64,000 nucleotides of DNA. Origin: Martinezella lusitana. GTDB taxonomy: Bacteria; Pseudomonadota; Alphaproteobacteria; Rhizobiales; Rhizobiaceae. Made by a program: the position numbers and the translations under genes. The stretch lies in NCBI RefSeq assembly GCF_016901135.1, contig NZ_JAFEVL010000045.1:186001-250000 (forward strand), written 5' to 3'. Shown here piece after piece: positions 55,678 through 64,000 of the stretch (position 1 is the first letter of the stretch; each line of letters begins with the position of its first letter). The notes beneath the pieces are model-generated. The model saw only the letters and a list, made by a program, of their open reading frames with translations, made no database searches and was not told the DNA's origin.

Positions 55678-56104
55678 CGTCTCTTCCTTTAGAACGGATT
55701 GACCGGCTGTGGGCGGCGACGTGCCGTGCCCTTCAGCGGCGCCTATCTGCCGCTGGCGACGTATCTCGGATGTGTCCGGTTGGATGGGAGAATGTACCGA
55801 AACGTCGATGTCTTCGGCTTCGATACACTGCGATACAAACGAAGCGATGCCGGTGCGGTCCTGCGGCGAGCGCAGTTGCCTGTCGAGGCTGTCCCGCGAG
55901 AAGCAGGGCAATCGCGTATAATGCTTGCCGCAACGACTTCATTTCATACGCGATTACCCTGCGGCCAGGGGCTGCGAATTGTATCCGACTGTATCTGCGC
56001 CGCCGGAAGCTACATAGGCATTCAAAATCGGGCGGCTAACGACACATCGGGGATACATGCGGCGGGCTTTCTTGAGGTCGCGATCCATTCAACAGGAGAG
56101 ACAG
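55678..56104. promoter_or_regulatory. Divergent region between the DipZ-like gene and the Tat hydrolase
   Basis: 427 bases, with no gene supported. The motif GATACA occurs twice within 15 bases near 55824-55838, and GTATC recurs near 55980-55995; these may be regulator half-sites but are too short to call. Promoters for both flanking genes must lie here. Confidence 0.35.
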
Positions 56105-57154
56105 ATGTCCGAAGAAATCAATCATCACCGCCGCCGCTTTTTCGGTGTTGCCGCAATAGCCGTTGCAGCCGCCGAATTCGGCCTGCCGACAATCGCCGAT
56201 GCACAACAGTCGAAGACTTCTGTTGCCGTGCCCTCGGTAAAGGCTGGCACACATACATCTTTCGCGGCTCTGAAGCAGATCGATGCTGGCGTGCTCAATA
56301 TCGGCTATGCCGAGGCCGGCCCGGCAAATGGTCCGGTCGTATTGCTGCTCCACGGCTGGCCCTATGACATCTATAGCTTCGTCGATGTCGCACCGCTGCT
56401 TGCGGATGCCGGTTACCGTGTCATCGTCCCCTATCTGCGCGGTTATGGGACCACCGTGTTCCTCACCAGCCAGACACCGCGCAATGGTCAGCAGGCAGCC
56501 TTGGCCGCCGACATGATCGCGCTTCTCGATGCGCTGAAGATTGAAAAGGTCGTCGTTGCCGGCTTCGATTGGGGTGCGCGCACCGCCAACATCATGGCGG
56601 CGCTCTGGCCCGAGCGTTGTAAGGCGATGGTGTCGGTCAGCGGCTATCTCATCGGCAGCCAGGAGGTCAACCGTAAGCCCTTGCCGCCGAAAGCCGAGCT
56701 TGCCTGGTGGTATCAGTTTTATTTCGCCACGGAGCGCGGACGCCTTGGCTATCAGGAAAACCGCCACGACTTTGCTAAGCTGATCTGGCATACGGCCTCG
56801 CCGCAATGGGCCTTCGACGATGCGACTTACGACCGATCGGCCGCGGCTTTCGACAATCCCGACCATGTCGAGGTCGTTATCCACAATTACCGCTGGCGCC
56901 TCGGGATCGTCGAAGGCGAGGCGAAATACGATGCCTATGAACACACGCTGGCCGCAGGGCCTGTGATCTCGATCCCGACGATCACGATGGAAGGCGACGC
57001 GAACGGCGCTCCTCACCCGGAACCATCAGCCTATCGGGCTAAGTTCTCGGGCAAGTACGAGCATCGCACGATCACCGGCGGCATAGGTCACAATCTTCCC
57101 CAGGAAGCGCCGCAGGCATTCGCGCAGGCCGTGATAGATGTTGATCGTTTCTAG
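56105..57154 (+). CDS. Tat-exported alpha/beta hydrolase (epoxide hydrolase/dehalogenase-like)
   Basis: A 349-residue protein whose N-terminus HHRRRFFGVAA resembles a twin-arginine signal. The core has HGWPYDIYSF (oxyanion His-Gly) and the nucleophile elbow GFDWGARTA, whose Asp in place of Ser is the mark of epoxide hydrolases and haloalkane dehalogenases. The late His is in GIGHNLPQEAP. It probably acts in the periplasm. The ATG at 56105 has AGGAGA upstream. Confidence 0.82.
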   Translation: MSEEINHHRRRFFGVAAIAVAAAEFGLPTIADAQQSKTSVAVPSVKAGTHTSFAALKQIDAGVLNIGYAEAGPANGPVVLLLHGWPYDIYSFVDVAPLLADAGYRVIVPYLRGYGTTVFLTSQTPRNGQQAALAADMIALLDALKIEKVVVAGFDWGARTANIMAALWPERCKAMVSVSGYLIGSQEVNRKPLPPKAELAWWYQFYFATERGRLGYQENRHDFAKLIWHTASPQWAFDDATYDRSAAAFDNPDHVEVVIHNYRWRLGIVEGEAKYDAYEHTLAAGPVISIPTITMEGDANGAPHPEPSAYRAKFSGKYEHRTITGGIGHNLPQEAPQAFAQAVIDVDRF

Positions 57155-57280
57155 TTCGGCGGTAGTGTGGAGGAGGGCGCTGGCATATGCCGGCGCTTCT
57201 CGCCAGCGGATGGCGCCGGCAGCAAGGGCTGAAGAATATTCGTAGGCAAAGGCTTACGTTCGTAATGAGTGGGAAGTAAA

Positions 57281-58021
57281 ATGGAGCATGTCGACCATAT
57301 CCTGATTGTCGATGACGATCGGGAAATCCGCGAGTTGGTATCAAGCTATCTGACGAAGAACGGCTTGAGGACGACGACAGCTGCCGATGGCCGCCAGATG
57401 CGCAGTTTTCTCGAAGCCAATTCGGTCGATCTGATCGTGCTCGACGTCATGATGCCGGGCGACGATGGCCTGGTGCTCTGTCGTGAGCTTCGCGCCGGAA
57501 AGCACAAGGCGACGCCTGTTCTGATGCTGACGGCGCGCAGCGACGAGATGGACCGGATCCTCGGCCTGGAAATGGGCGCCGACGATTACCTGCCGAAGCC
57601 GTTTGCCGCCCGCGAGCTTCTTGCCCGCATCAAGGCGGTGCTCAGGCGAACGCGGATGCTGCCGCCCAATCTGCAGATCAGCGAGGCCGGGCAACTGCTC
57701 GTCTTCGGCGACTGGCGGCTCGATACGGTCGGTCGCCATCTTCTTGACCGGGACGGAACGGAAATCGCCTTGAGCGGTGCCGAATACCGACTGCTGCGCG
57801 TTTTCATCGATCACCCGCAACGGGTGCTCAACCGCGACCAGCTGCTGAACCTCACCCAGGGCCGCGATGCCGATCTCTTCGATCGCTCTATCGACCTGCT
57901 TGTCAGCCGCCTTCGCCAGCGTTTGGGCGACGACGCCCGCGAGCCGACCTATATCAAGACGGTTCGCAGCGAAGGCTATGTCTTCTCCGTTCCAGTGGAG
58001 ATCGCGGAGCTTCGTCCATGA
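57281..58021 (+). CDS. OmpR-family response regulator
   Basis: A 246-residue two-domain regulator. The receiver domain has phospho-acceptor D55 in LIVLDVMMPGDDG and the Lys of DDYLPKPF. The C-terminal winged helix has RSIDLLVSRLRQRLGDDAREPTYIKTVRSEGYVF as its recognition region (span 205-240). It overlaps the kinase gene by 4 bases. GTG 57269 would add four residues. Confidence 0.93.
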   Translation: MEHVDHILIVDDDREIRELVSSYLTKNGLRTTTAADGRQMRSFLEANSVDLIVLDVMMPGDDGLVLCRELRAGKHKATPVLMLTARSDEMDRILGLEMGADDYLPKPFAARELLARIKAVLRRTRMLPPNLQISEAGQLLVFGDWRLDTVGRHLLDRDGTEIALSGAEYRLLRVFIDHPQRVLNRDQLLNLTQGRDADLFDRSIDLLVSRLRQRLGDDAREPTYIKTVRSEGYVFSVPVEIAELRP

Positions 58022-59340
58022 GCACGGCGGGTTTGCTGCATCGGGGTCTGTCGTGGCCCAGCACCTTGCGCTCGCGCATCTCAATCATTTTGCTGGTCGG
58101 GCTTGCGATCGCTTACGGGCTTTCCTTCAGTGTGCTCTACATCGAGCGCTACATGTCGGCAAAGGCCGTCATGCTCGGCACGCTGGAGAGCGACGTCGCG
58201 ACCTCGATCGCGGTGCTCGATCGCTTGCCGGCAAACGAGAGGGCCGGCTTTGTCGATTGGTTGAGCCGCGGCAACTACCATTTCGAGCTGGGGCCGGGGC
58301 TGCCGGGCGTGCCTGATACTTCAACCCACAGCGCCGAGATCGCCGCCAAGATAGAGGACGCCGTTGGCCATCGTTTTCCGATTCACATCGAATCGATACC
58401 TGGCCCTATCGCGCGCCTGCAGGCGCATCTGAATTTGAGCGACGGCAGCCCGTTGACGATAGACGTCACGCCGAAGGGCATCATGCCGATCGCCTCCTGG
58501 CTGCCCTATGTCTTTGTCGTGCAGATGCTGGTCATCGTCCTGTGCACCTGGTTCGCCGTCCGCCTGGCGATCCGCCCGCTTGCCGAGCTCGCCGCCGCCG
58601 CCGATGCGCTCGATCCCAACAAGAAGGGGCAGGCGTTGAGCGATCGGGGGCCGAGTGAGGTCGCCCACGCGGCCAAGGCCTTCAATGCGATGCGGGATCG
58701 CATCGCGCATTACCTTGAGGAGCGCGTGCAGATTCTCGCGGCCATTTCCCACGATCTGCAAACGCCGATCACCCGCATGCGCCTGCGCGCCGATATCGCC
58801 GACGAATCGCCTGAAAAGACTAAGCTGCTGCAGGATCTCGGGGAGATCGAGCGGCTGGTGCAGGATGGCATCGCCTATGCGCGAAGCGCCCACAGCAATG
58901 GCGAGAAGAATTCCCGCATCGATCTGGCCTCCTTCATCGAGAGCATCTGTTATGACTATCAGGATACCGGCAAGTCCGTCGCCATTCTTGGCCTGGTTCA
59001 GGGAACAGTAACGACAAAGCCGCATGCGCTTCGGCGGATTCTCTCGAATTTCATCGACAATGCCCTGAAATTTGCAGGAGCAGCTGAGATCGGTGTCGAG
59101 CGCAGGAATACCGGCGCGGTCATCATAACGGTGATGGATCGCGGTCCCGGCATTCCGCCAGACCAGATAGAATCGGCTATGCAGCCTTTCTTCCGGCTGG
59201 AGCAATCGCGCAACCGCAATACGGGCGGCACGGGGCTTGGTCTTGCGATAGCCCAGCAATTGGCCCAGACGCTTGGCGGCTCCGTCAGGCTCTACAATCG
59301 CGACGGCGGCGGACTGGCTGCCGAGGTCGTGATCGCCTGA
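58018..59340 (+). CDS. EnvZ-type sensor histidine kinase
   Basis: A 440-residue membrane kinase with two membrane helices (about residues 22-45 and 160-185) enclosing a periplasmic sensor, then a HAMP domain, a dimerisation domain with phospho-acceptor H245 in AAISHDLQTPITR, and an ATPase domain with NFIDNALKFAG, DRGPGIPP and GTGLGLAIAQQLA. It phosphorylates the regulator encoded upstream. The stimulus is unknown; the nearby Ohr gene is a possible but unproven target. Confidence 0.92.
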   Translation: MSTAGLLHRGLSWPSTLRSRISIILLVGLAIAYGLSFSVLYIERYMSAKAVMLGTLESDVATSIAVLDRLPANERAGFVDWLSRGNYHFELGPGLPGVPDTSTHSAEIAAKIEDAVGHRFPIHIESIPGPIARLQAHLNLSDGSPLTIDVTPKGIMPIASWLPYVFVVQMLVIVLCTWFAVRLAIRPLAELAAAADALDPNKKGQALSDRGPSEVAHAAKAFNAMRDRIAHYLEERVQILAAISHDLQTPITRMRLRADIADESPEKTKLLQDLGEIERLVQDGIAYARSAHSNGEKNSRIDLASFIESICYDYQDTGKSVAILGLVQGTVTTKPHALRRILSNFIDNALKFAGAAEIGVERRNTGAVIITVMDRGPGIPPDQIESAMQPFFRLEQSRNRNTGGTGLGLAIAQQLAQTLGGSVRLYNRDGGGLAAEVVIA

Positions 59341-59527
59341 CGACCTGTCAAAAGATTTTCGGCGCCTTTGTAAGCAATTGTGTCGGGCCGATATGGGTGT
59401 ACGTTCTGTGACATTTCCGGCGATTTCGGAAACATGCAGGATACTTCGGTCCATCAAAAACCACTCTGTCAACGGACGTCGTCCCAGACGACACAACAAA
59501 CCGGGCGACGCAACAAAGGAGTGTTCC

Positions 59528-59944
59528 ATGACTAAGATCGACAAAGTTCTCTACACCGCCAAAACCCACACCATCGGTGGCCGCGATGGGTCCGCGCGCA
59601 GCGATGACAGCCAGCTGGATGTCAAGCTTTCACCTCCCGGCAGCGCCCATGCCGGCACCAACCCCGAGCAGCTTTTCGCGGCCGGCTGGTCGGCATGCTT
59701 CATTGGCGCCATGGGCCTTGCCGCGGGCAAGCGGAAGATCAAGCTCCCGGCCGACCTTTCGGTCGATGCAGAAGTGGATCTCGGGACCACCGAGGGTGCC
59801 TATTTCCTGCAGGCGCGCCTGACGATCAGCATGCCCGGCATCGAGCCGGAGCTGGTGAGGACGCTCGTCGAAGAAGCGCACCAGACCTGCCCATATTCGA
59901 AGGCGACCCGCGGCAACATCAATGTCGAACTGAAGCTCGCCTGA
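59528..59944 (+). CDS. ohr: Organic hydroperoxide resistance protein Ohr
   Basis: A 138-residue OsmC/Ohr-fold thiol peroxidase. The redox pair C57 (WSACFIGAM) and C121 (HQTCPYSKAT) matches the peroxidatic and resolving cysteines of Ohr. It reduces organic hydroperoxides in the cytoplasm using lipoylated proteins. No ohrR regulator gene is adjacent; the 187-base gap upstream contains TTTCCG-N7-CGGAAA, an inverted repeat of unknown role. Confidence 0.93.
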   Translation: MTKIDKVLYTAKTHTIGGRDGSARSDDSQLDVKLSPPGSAHAGTNPEQLFAAGWSACFIGAMGLAAGKRKIKLPADLSVDAEVDLGTTEGAYFLQARLTISMPGIEPELVRTLVEEAHQTCPYSKATRGNINVELKLA

Positions 59945-60063
59945 GCATCGCTTAAGCGTTGATATTGCGCGCAGCTCGCTTGAATGCGCGGCGCGCAATG
60001 TCGTTGCCCGCACTGTCAAAATTAACCTGTGAGGCAGGTCCGGCCTCGCATCTGGAGGGCCTC

Positions 60064-60207
60064 ATGAGACCAATTATTCTTCTTCTTGCCGGAGCAGCCA
60101 TCTTTGCCGCGCCGTGCGTCTACGACCCCAGTTCGAAGGAGCTTTCGCCGCTTGCGAGCATTGCCGCCGTATGGGGCGGATCGGGCCTAAATCACAGCGG
60201 ACGTTAA
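60064..60207 (+). CDS. Small exported protein upstream of minC
   Basis: A 47-residue open frame starting MRPIILLLAGAAIFAAP, a convincing signal sequence, with CVYDPSSKELSPLASIAA following. A strong CTGGAGGG ribosome site lies 5 bases upstream of the ATG. Its stop codon overlaps the CtrA-type box in front of minC. The Cys at 18 is not in a standard lipobox. I do not recognise a family. Confidence 0.45.
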   Translation: MRPIILLLAGAAIFAAPCVYDPSSKELSPLASIAAVWGGSGLNHSGR

Positions 60208-60220
60208 CCACCTGTTAACC
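60204..60220. promoter_or_regulatory. CtrA-type box upstream of minC
   Basis: TTAACCACCTGTTAACC contains TTAA, exactly seven bases, then TTAACC, matching the CtrA consensus TTAA-N7-TTAA(C). It ends 39 bases before the minC ATG, so bound CtrA would sit on or next to the promoter. Cell-cycle control of min genes by CtrA has been described in Sinorhizobium. Confidence 0.65.
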
Positions 60221-60259
60221 ATGTCAACGGTACACAAGGTCAACGATTTATTCACATAG

Positions 60260-60991
60260 ATGACCAAAGTGCTAACAGACGCTCGCTCGATCCGTATCAA
60301 GGGCCGCTCCTTTCTTGCGGTCATGCTTTCGCCCGATCTGCCGCTGGACCAGTGGTTGATAAGGCTCGATGACCTTGCAGCCCGTTCGGCCGGTTTCTTT
60401 CTGGGGCGGCCGGTCGTGCTCGATATAACCGATCTGCCGATCGATCGTGCGCAGCTGAAGGAGTTGATCGGCGAGCTTGCCGCCCGCAATGTCAGCATCA
60501 TGGGCATCGAGGGTGGCCGTCCGTCCATCGTCGGGCCTGGTATGCCGCCGGTGCTGAAGGGTGGTCGTCCGGCAGCCGATTTCGAGGTGGCCGAGACAGA
60601 ACCGGTCGTCGAACGGCGCAACAGCGAAAGCAAGCCGGCGCCGGTCGAGGTTCGTCCGGTGACCCAATCGCTGATCATCCGCGAGCCGGTCCGTTCGGGC
60701 CAGTCGGTGATCTTTCCGGAGGGTGATGTCACCGTCATCGGATCAGTAGCGTCAGGTGCGGAAATCATCGCCGGAGGGTCCGTGCATATCTACGGCGCCT
60801 TGCGCGGCCGGGCCATGGCCGGATCCATCGGCAATGCATCGGCGCGAATCTTTTGCCGCAAGCTCGAGGCCGAACTGCTGGCGATCGATGGCATCTACAA
60901 AATGGCGGAAGACGTCGCACCCGGCCTTCGCGGACAACCCGTCCAGCTCTGGCTGGATGGCGAGACGATCATGGCAGAAAAACTAATCTGA
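60260..60991 (+). CDS. minC: Septum-site determining protein MinC
   Basis: A 243-residue inhibitor of FtsZ. The N-terminal domain (about 1-105) has RIKGRSFLAVMLSPDLPLDQW; a linker rich in Glu, Pro and Arg follows; the C-terminal beta-helix domain (from about 145) has VIFPEGDVTVIGSVASGAEIIAGG and HIYGALRGRAMAG, the MinD-binding signature. It is the first gene of minCDE. Confidence 0.94.
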   Translation: MTKVLTDARSIRIKGRSFLAVMLSPDLPLDQWLIRLDDLAARSAGFFLGRPVVLDITDLPIDRAQLKELIGELAARNVSIMGIEGGRPSIVGPGMPPVLKGGRPAADFEVAETEPVVERRNSESKPAPVEVRPVTQSLIIREPVRSGQSVIFPEGDVTVIGSVASGAEIIAGGSVHIYGALRGRAMAGSIGNASARIFCRKLEAELLAIDGIYKMAEDVAPGLRGQPVQLWLDGETIMAEKLI

Positions 60992-61020
60992 GCCGAAGCG
61001 GGCCAAAACAGGAGAGCGAG

Positions 61021-61836
61021 ATGGGCAAGGTAATCGTCGTCACATCAGGCAAGGGTGGGGTTGGCAAGACGACTTCGACTGCCGCACTGGGAGCGGCTCT
61101 GGCGCAGAGAAACGAAAAGGTCGTCGTCGTCGATTTCGACGTCGGGCTGCGCAATCTCGATCTGGTGATGGGCGCTGAACGGCGCGTCGTCTACGATCTG
61201 GTCAACGTCATCCATGGCGATGCCAGGCTGCCGCAGGCTTTGATCCGCGACAAGCGGCTGGAAACGCTCTTCCTGCTGCCGGCTTCGCAGACGCGCGACA
61301 AGGACAACCTGACGCCCGAAGGTGTCGAGCGCGTCATCAATGAGCTCAAGAACCATTTCGACTGGGTCATCTGCGACAGCCCGGCCGGGATCGAGCGCGG
61401 CGCAACGCTTGCGATGCGGCATGCCGACGTCGCTGTTGTCGTCACCAATCCTGAGGTATCCTCGGTGCGCGATTCCGATCGCATCATCGGCCTGCTAGAC
61501 GCCAAGACGGTCAAGGCCGAGCGCGGCGAGCGCATGGAAAAGCACCTGCTGCTGACGCGCTACGATGCGGCTCGCGCCGAGCGCGGCGACATGCTGAAGG
61601 TCGACGACGTACTGGAGATCCTGTCCATTCCCTTGCTTGGGATCATCCCGGAAAGCATGGATGTTCTTCGCGCCTCCAATATCGGCTCGCCGGTCACGCT
61701 CGCGGATGCCCGCAGCGCGCCCGCCCTTGCCTATTTCGAAGCCGCCCGCCGCCTTGCCGGCGAGCAGGTGCCGATCACCATCCCCGGTGAAAAGCGGGGC
61801 ATCTTCGGTAAGATCTTCGCAAGGAGGGCCGCATGA
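61021..61836 (+). CDS. minD: Septum-site determining ATPase MinD
   Basis: A 271-residue ParA/MinD ATPase with deviant Walker A KGGVGKT (residues 11-17), [16 protein letters not shown], and the C-terminal amphipathic membrane-targeting helix [12 protein letters not shown]. It recruits MinC to the membrane and is displaced by MinE. GGAGAG precedes the start; the 3' end overlaps minE by 4 bases. Confidence 0.96.
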   Translation: MGKVIVVTSGKGGVGKTTSTAALGAALAQRNEKVVVVDFDVGLRNLDLVMGAERRVVYDLVNVIHGDARLPQALIRDKRLETLFLLPASQTRDKDNLTPEGVERVINELKNHFDWVICDSPAGIERGATLAMRHADVAVVVTNPEVSSVRDSDRIIGLLDAKTVKAERGERMEKHLLLTRYDAARAERGDMLKVDDVLEILSIPLLGIIPESMDVLRASNIGSPVTLADARSAPALAYFEAARRLAGEQVPITIPGEKRGIFGKIFARRAA

Positions 61837-62093
61837 ATATTTTCGGACTGTTCCGCAAGCAGAGATCTGCACCCATGGCGCGCGAACGCCTGCAGATCCT
61901 CCTTGCCCATGAACGTGCCTCGGCAGATTCGGATCTCGTATCCATTCTGCGCGAGGAGATCCTGGCCGTCATCGCCAAGCACGTGCAGGTCGATCGCGAC
62001 AAGGTGCAGGTCAAGATGGATCGCGACGAGCATGTCTCCATGCTGGAGATCGATGTAGAGATTCCCAGGGACGCAGCCCTTCAGGCTGCCTGA
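61833..62093 (+). CDS. minE: Cell division topological specificity factor MinE
   Basis: An 86-residue MinE with the N-terminal membrane-binding [10 protein letters not shown], the MinD-contact strand [14 protein letters not shown] and a C-terminal dimerisation domain. It drives MinD ATP hydrolysis and so places the division site at midcell. Coupled to minD by ATGA. Confidence 0.95.
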   Translation: MNIFGLFRKQRSAPMARERLQILLAHERASADSDLVSILREEILAVIAKHVQVDRDKVQVKMDRDEHVSMLEIDVEIPRDAALQAA

Positions 62094-62288
62094 CTGAGGC
62101 GCGATATCGCGGTTATGCGGGAACGAAGGCGAAGGATTCTCCCTTTTGGCGGATCCTTTGCATTTCCTTGAAGTTCGCTCTTGCAAAATGCGCGATTCGC
62201 TATTACTTGCACGCTATCACCTGTATCGATGGCCTGCCGCGCTGACATTTTTGTGTCGACGCGGCGTTCGCTGTCCGGGTTAAAAGCA

Positions 62289-62330
62289 AGGGCGCTCCCC
62301 AGAAATGGGTCGAGCGCCCTTTGCGTTTGT
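62289..62330 (+). terminator. Intrinsic terminator after minCDE
   Basis: AGGGCGCTC (62289-62297) pairs with GAGCGCCCT (62312-62320), a perfect 9-bp GC-rich stem, followed by the T-rich TTGCGTTTGT. It lies about 195 bases after the minE stop. Confidence 0.65.
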
Positions 62331-62380
62331 CGGGGTCGAGGCCGCTTTCCTTGTCGGGGTCGATATGCCAGTTTGTAGCC

Positions 62381-63181
62381 ATGAGGCGGGAGGCTGCAGG
62401 CTTGGGCGGATTGAATTCTCTGTGGAATGCTGTGTTCAGATGGCTGCTTGCCGGCATCTTCCTTGCAGCCTGCGCCACTGGTGCCTCGGCCGCGGACCGG
62501 ACGATCTATCTGACGTTTGACGATGGCCCCTTGCCGGGGACGAAAAACGTCCTTTCCGTATTGAGTGAGGAAAATGTTCCGGCCGCGATGTTCATGGTCG
62601 GCCTGCATGTCGAAACCATCCCCGCGGGCCGCGATTTGCTGGCCGAAGCCAAGGCAATGCCGCTGGTGACTGTCGGCAATCACAGCTACACCCACGCCAA
62701 CAATCGCTACAGGCGGTATTACTCCAACACCCAGGCCGTCGTCGCGGATATGCTGCACGCCAACCAGGTGCTCGGCCTCACGCCCGTCGTCCATGCGCGA
62801 TTGCCGGGCAGGGACGTCTTTCGGCTTCCGACCGTGTCGAGGGAAGATCTCTCCATCAATGTCGCCCAATGGGAGCGCGAATGGCTGGACTACGAGCTCG
62901 TTGCCGAAGCCGGCTTCTATCTCTATGGCTGGGATTTCGAATGGGTGCATAGCGACGATGGCAAGCCGGTCCAATCGGTGGACCATCTGGTCAACGAGAT
63001 CGACCACCTCTTTCAGTATGGCCGCTTCACTCAGCGCGGCAAGATGATCCTGCTCATGCATGATGAGATGTTTCAGGATCAGTTCAACGGGCAGGAAAAC
63101 CTGCAGGCGCTTATCCGCCAGCTCCGCCAGCGCGGCTATGCCTTCGGCGATATCAGGACATACGCGCCGTCAAACCGTTAA
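62381..63181 (+). CDS. Exported polysaccharide deacetylase (NodB-homology domain, CE4)
   Basis: A 266-residue protein. The N-terminal hydrophobic segment ends in LAAC (Cys31), a possible lipobox, or in ASA for ordinary cleavage. The CE4 motif 1 TFDDGP (45-50; D47 catalytic base, D48 metal ligand) and motif 2 H101-SYT-H105 (metal ligands) are intact. It would remove N-acetyl groups from a cell-wall or exopolysaccharide substrate in the envelope. Upstream in-frame starts exist, but 62381 keeps a normal signal peptide. Confidence 0.87.
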   Translation: MRREAAGLGGLNSLWNAVFRWLLAGIFLAACATGASAADRTIYLTFDDGPLPGTKNVLSVLSEENVPAAMFMVGLHVETIPAGRDLLAEAKAMPLVTVGNHSYTHANNRYRRYYSNTQAVVADMLHANQVLGLTPVVHARLPGRDVFRLPTVSREDLSINVAQWEREWLDYELVAEAGFYLYGWDFEWVHSDDGKPVQSVDHLVNEIDHLFQYGRFTQRGKMILLMHDEMFQDQFNGQENLQALIRQLRQRGYAFGDIRTYAPSNR

Positions 63182-63202
63182 GCGCCCCAAACACGCGTAG
63201 CG

Positions 63203-63805
63203 CTACCGCGCCGCGGCCCCTGCCGCGACCGTCAGGATGAAGTCGTCGAGTTCCCGTTCCAGGCTTTCGACGGGCAGGCCGACGAAGCGCCCTTCGAGGC
63301 TGATGCTGACGACGCCATGCACCGCTCCGAACAGCGTTCGGGCACGAATGGCGCGGGCAGTCTCCGACATGCCGGGCTGCAGCTCGGCAAGCGGTTCGGC
63401 GATGATGCCCATCAGGAACATATGTTCTTCCAGATGCCATTCGGGGGTGGGGCGTTCGTCCGGTGGGCGATGGTCGAAGAGCGCCTTCCACAGATTGCGG
63501 TTGGTGAGTGCGAATCGCAGATAGCCGCGTGCAAGGTTGCGCAGCCGATCCGCCGGCGTGCGGTCCTTGACCTCCGCCAGGGCGAGAGAGGCTTCCAGCA
63601 CTTTCAACGTCGCCGAATTGACGTGGATGACGAGATCGTCGAGATCGGCAAAGACGGTGTAGAGCCCTCCGAGAGCGCAGCCGACATCCTGCGTGACATC
63701 GCGCGCCCGCAGGTTGGAGAGACCATCGGCTGCGATGCGATGGCGCGCCGCCTCGATCAGCCGCAGCTTCAAATCCTCGCGCTTTTCCTGGGTTTTTCTC
63801 GCCAT
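63203..63805 (-). CDS. TetR-family regulator
   Basis: A 200-residue TetR protein. The N-terminal helix-turn-helix reads GLSNLRARDVTQDVGCALGGLYTVFADLDDL in span (residues 28-58), followed by a TetR C-terminal domain of the WHG type (NLWKALFDHRPPDERPTPEW). It diverges from the gene starting at 63917, with three operator copies between them, so it represses both. Confidence 0.88.
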   Translation of the reverse strand: MARKTQEKREDLKLRLIEAARHRIAADGLSNLRARDVTQDVGCALGGLYTVFADLDDLVIHVNSATLKVLEASLALAEVKDRTPADRLRNLARGYLRFALTNRNLWKALFDHRPPDERPTPEWHLEEHMFLMGIIAEPLAELQPGMSETARAIRARTLFGAVHGVVSISLEGRFVGLPVESLERELDDFILTVAAGAAAR

Positions 63806-63827
63806 TAACCATTCCAATCTGATTTTT

Positions 63828-63899
63828 TGAACATCGTTCAAAATTGTTCTTGAACGATGTTCATGATTCTGGCATACCTTGCTTCGTGAACATCGTTCA
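63828..63899. promoter_or_regulatory. Three TetR-type operators
   Basis: TGAACATCGTTCA occurs at 63828-63840, as its reverse complement TGAACGATGTTCA at 63851-63863, and again at 63887-63899. Each copy is itself near-palindromic (TGAAC-N3-GTTCA). They fill the 111-base divergent region, the last ending 17 bases before the downstream start. Confidence 0.8.
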
Positions 63900-63916
63900 T
63901 AAACGGGAGACGACAA

Positions 63917-64000
63917 ATGTTCAATGTAATTCTGACGCTGATCCGCGGTCGGGCTTATGATGCGGAGCAGGCATTTATCGATCGCAATGCCGTGCCTCTG
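63917..64000 (+). CDS. 5' end of an unidentified gene under TetR control
   Basis: Only the first 28 codons are present (MFNVILTLIRGRAYDAEQ and onward). The ATG has GGGAGA upstream. The fragment is too short to assign a family. The three operators just upstream make it the probable main target of the divergent TetR regulator. Confidence 0.7.
   Translation, partial: MFNVILTLIRGRAYDAEQAFIDRNAVPL

Noticed and set aside
1-64000. Mobile element or genomic island within the window
   Set aside because: No transposase, integrase, phage gene, tRNA or flanking direct repeat was seen, and the genes look uniform in composition.

Overview
The window looks like a chromosomal or large-replicon segment of a Rhizobium-type alphaproteobacterium. 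The grounds are a succinoglycan exo cluster in the sinorhizobial gene order, a complete aerobic (cob-type) corrin-ring pathway, rhizopine-catabolism-like moc genes, several Lrp/LysR/LacI-controlled catabolic islands, and minCDE preceded by a perfect CtrA-type box. Coding density is high and the base composition is GC-rich, with AT-rich divergent promoter regions. I see no rRNA, tRNA, CRISPR array, insertion sequence or prophage.

Layout. 1-11.1 kb: succinoglycan locus, with a partial exoW on the minus strand and then exoH-K-L-A-M-O-N-P on the plus strand. 11.1-12.7 kb: EamA exporter and FMN reductase. 12.75-17.6 kb: a three-component di-iron oxygenase like MocD/E/F, a LacI regulator and a MocC-like TIM-barrel protein, with repeated palindromes on both sides of the regulator. 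17.6-25.3 kb: nikR and the cobalamin genes cobF-G-H-I-J and cobL-M on the minus strand, with cobK inserted in the opposite direction. 25.4-27.5 kb: AraC regulator and Fsr-like MFS exporter. 28-31 kb: GH38 alpha-mannosidase. 31-34 kb: dadA, alanine racemase and an Lrp regulator. 34-38.7 kb: PAS/HWE kinase, LysR and an MFS transporter. 38.7-41.3 kb: ctlX and ornithine cyclodeaminase with an Lrp regulator (citrulline to ornithine to proline).

42.3-49.1 kb is the most unusual part. A HutC-type repressor diverges from a polar-amino-acid ABC transporter, a full-length histidine-ammonia-lyase homologue that precisely lacks the Ala-Ser-Gly tripeptide forming the MIO cofactor, and a monomeric sarcosine-oxidase-like flavoenzyme. 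The rest of a hut pathway is absent. I infer uptake and breakdown of an N-methylated histidine-like compound such as hercynine or ergothioneine, rather than ordinary histidine.

49.1-60 kb holds cytochrome b561, aldehyde dehydrogenase plus LysR, an O-methyltransferase, two alpha/beta hydrolases, a DipZ-like thiol-redox protein, an OmpR/EnvZ-type two-component pair and Ohr. 60-64 kb holds minCDE, a NodB-type polysaccharide deacetylase, and a TetR regulator with three copies of its probable operator in front of a truncated divergent gene.
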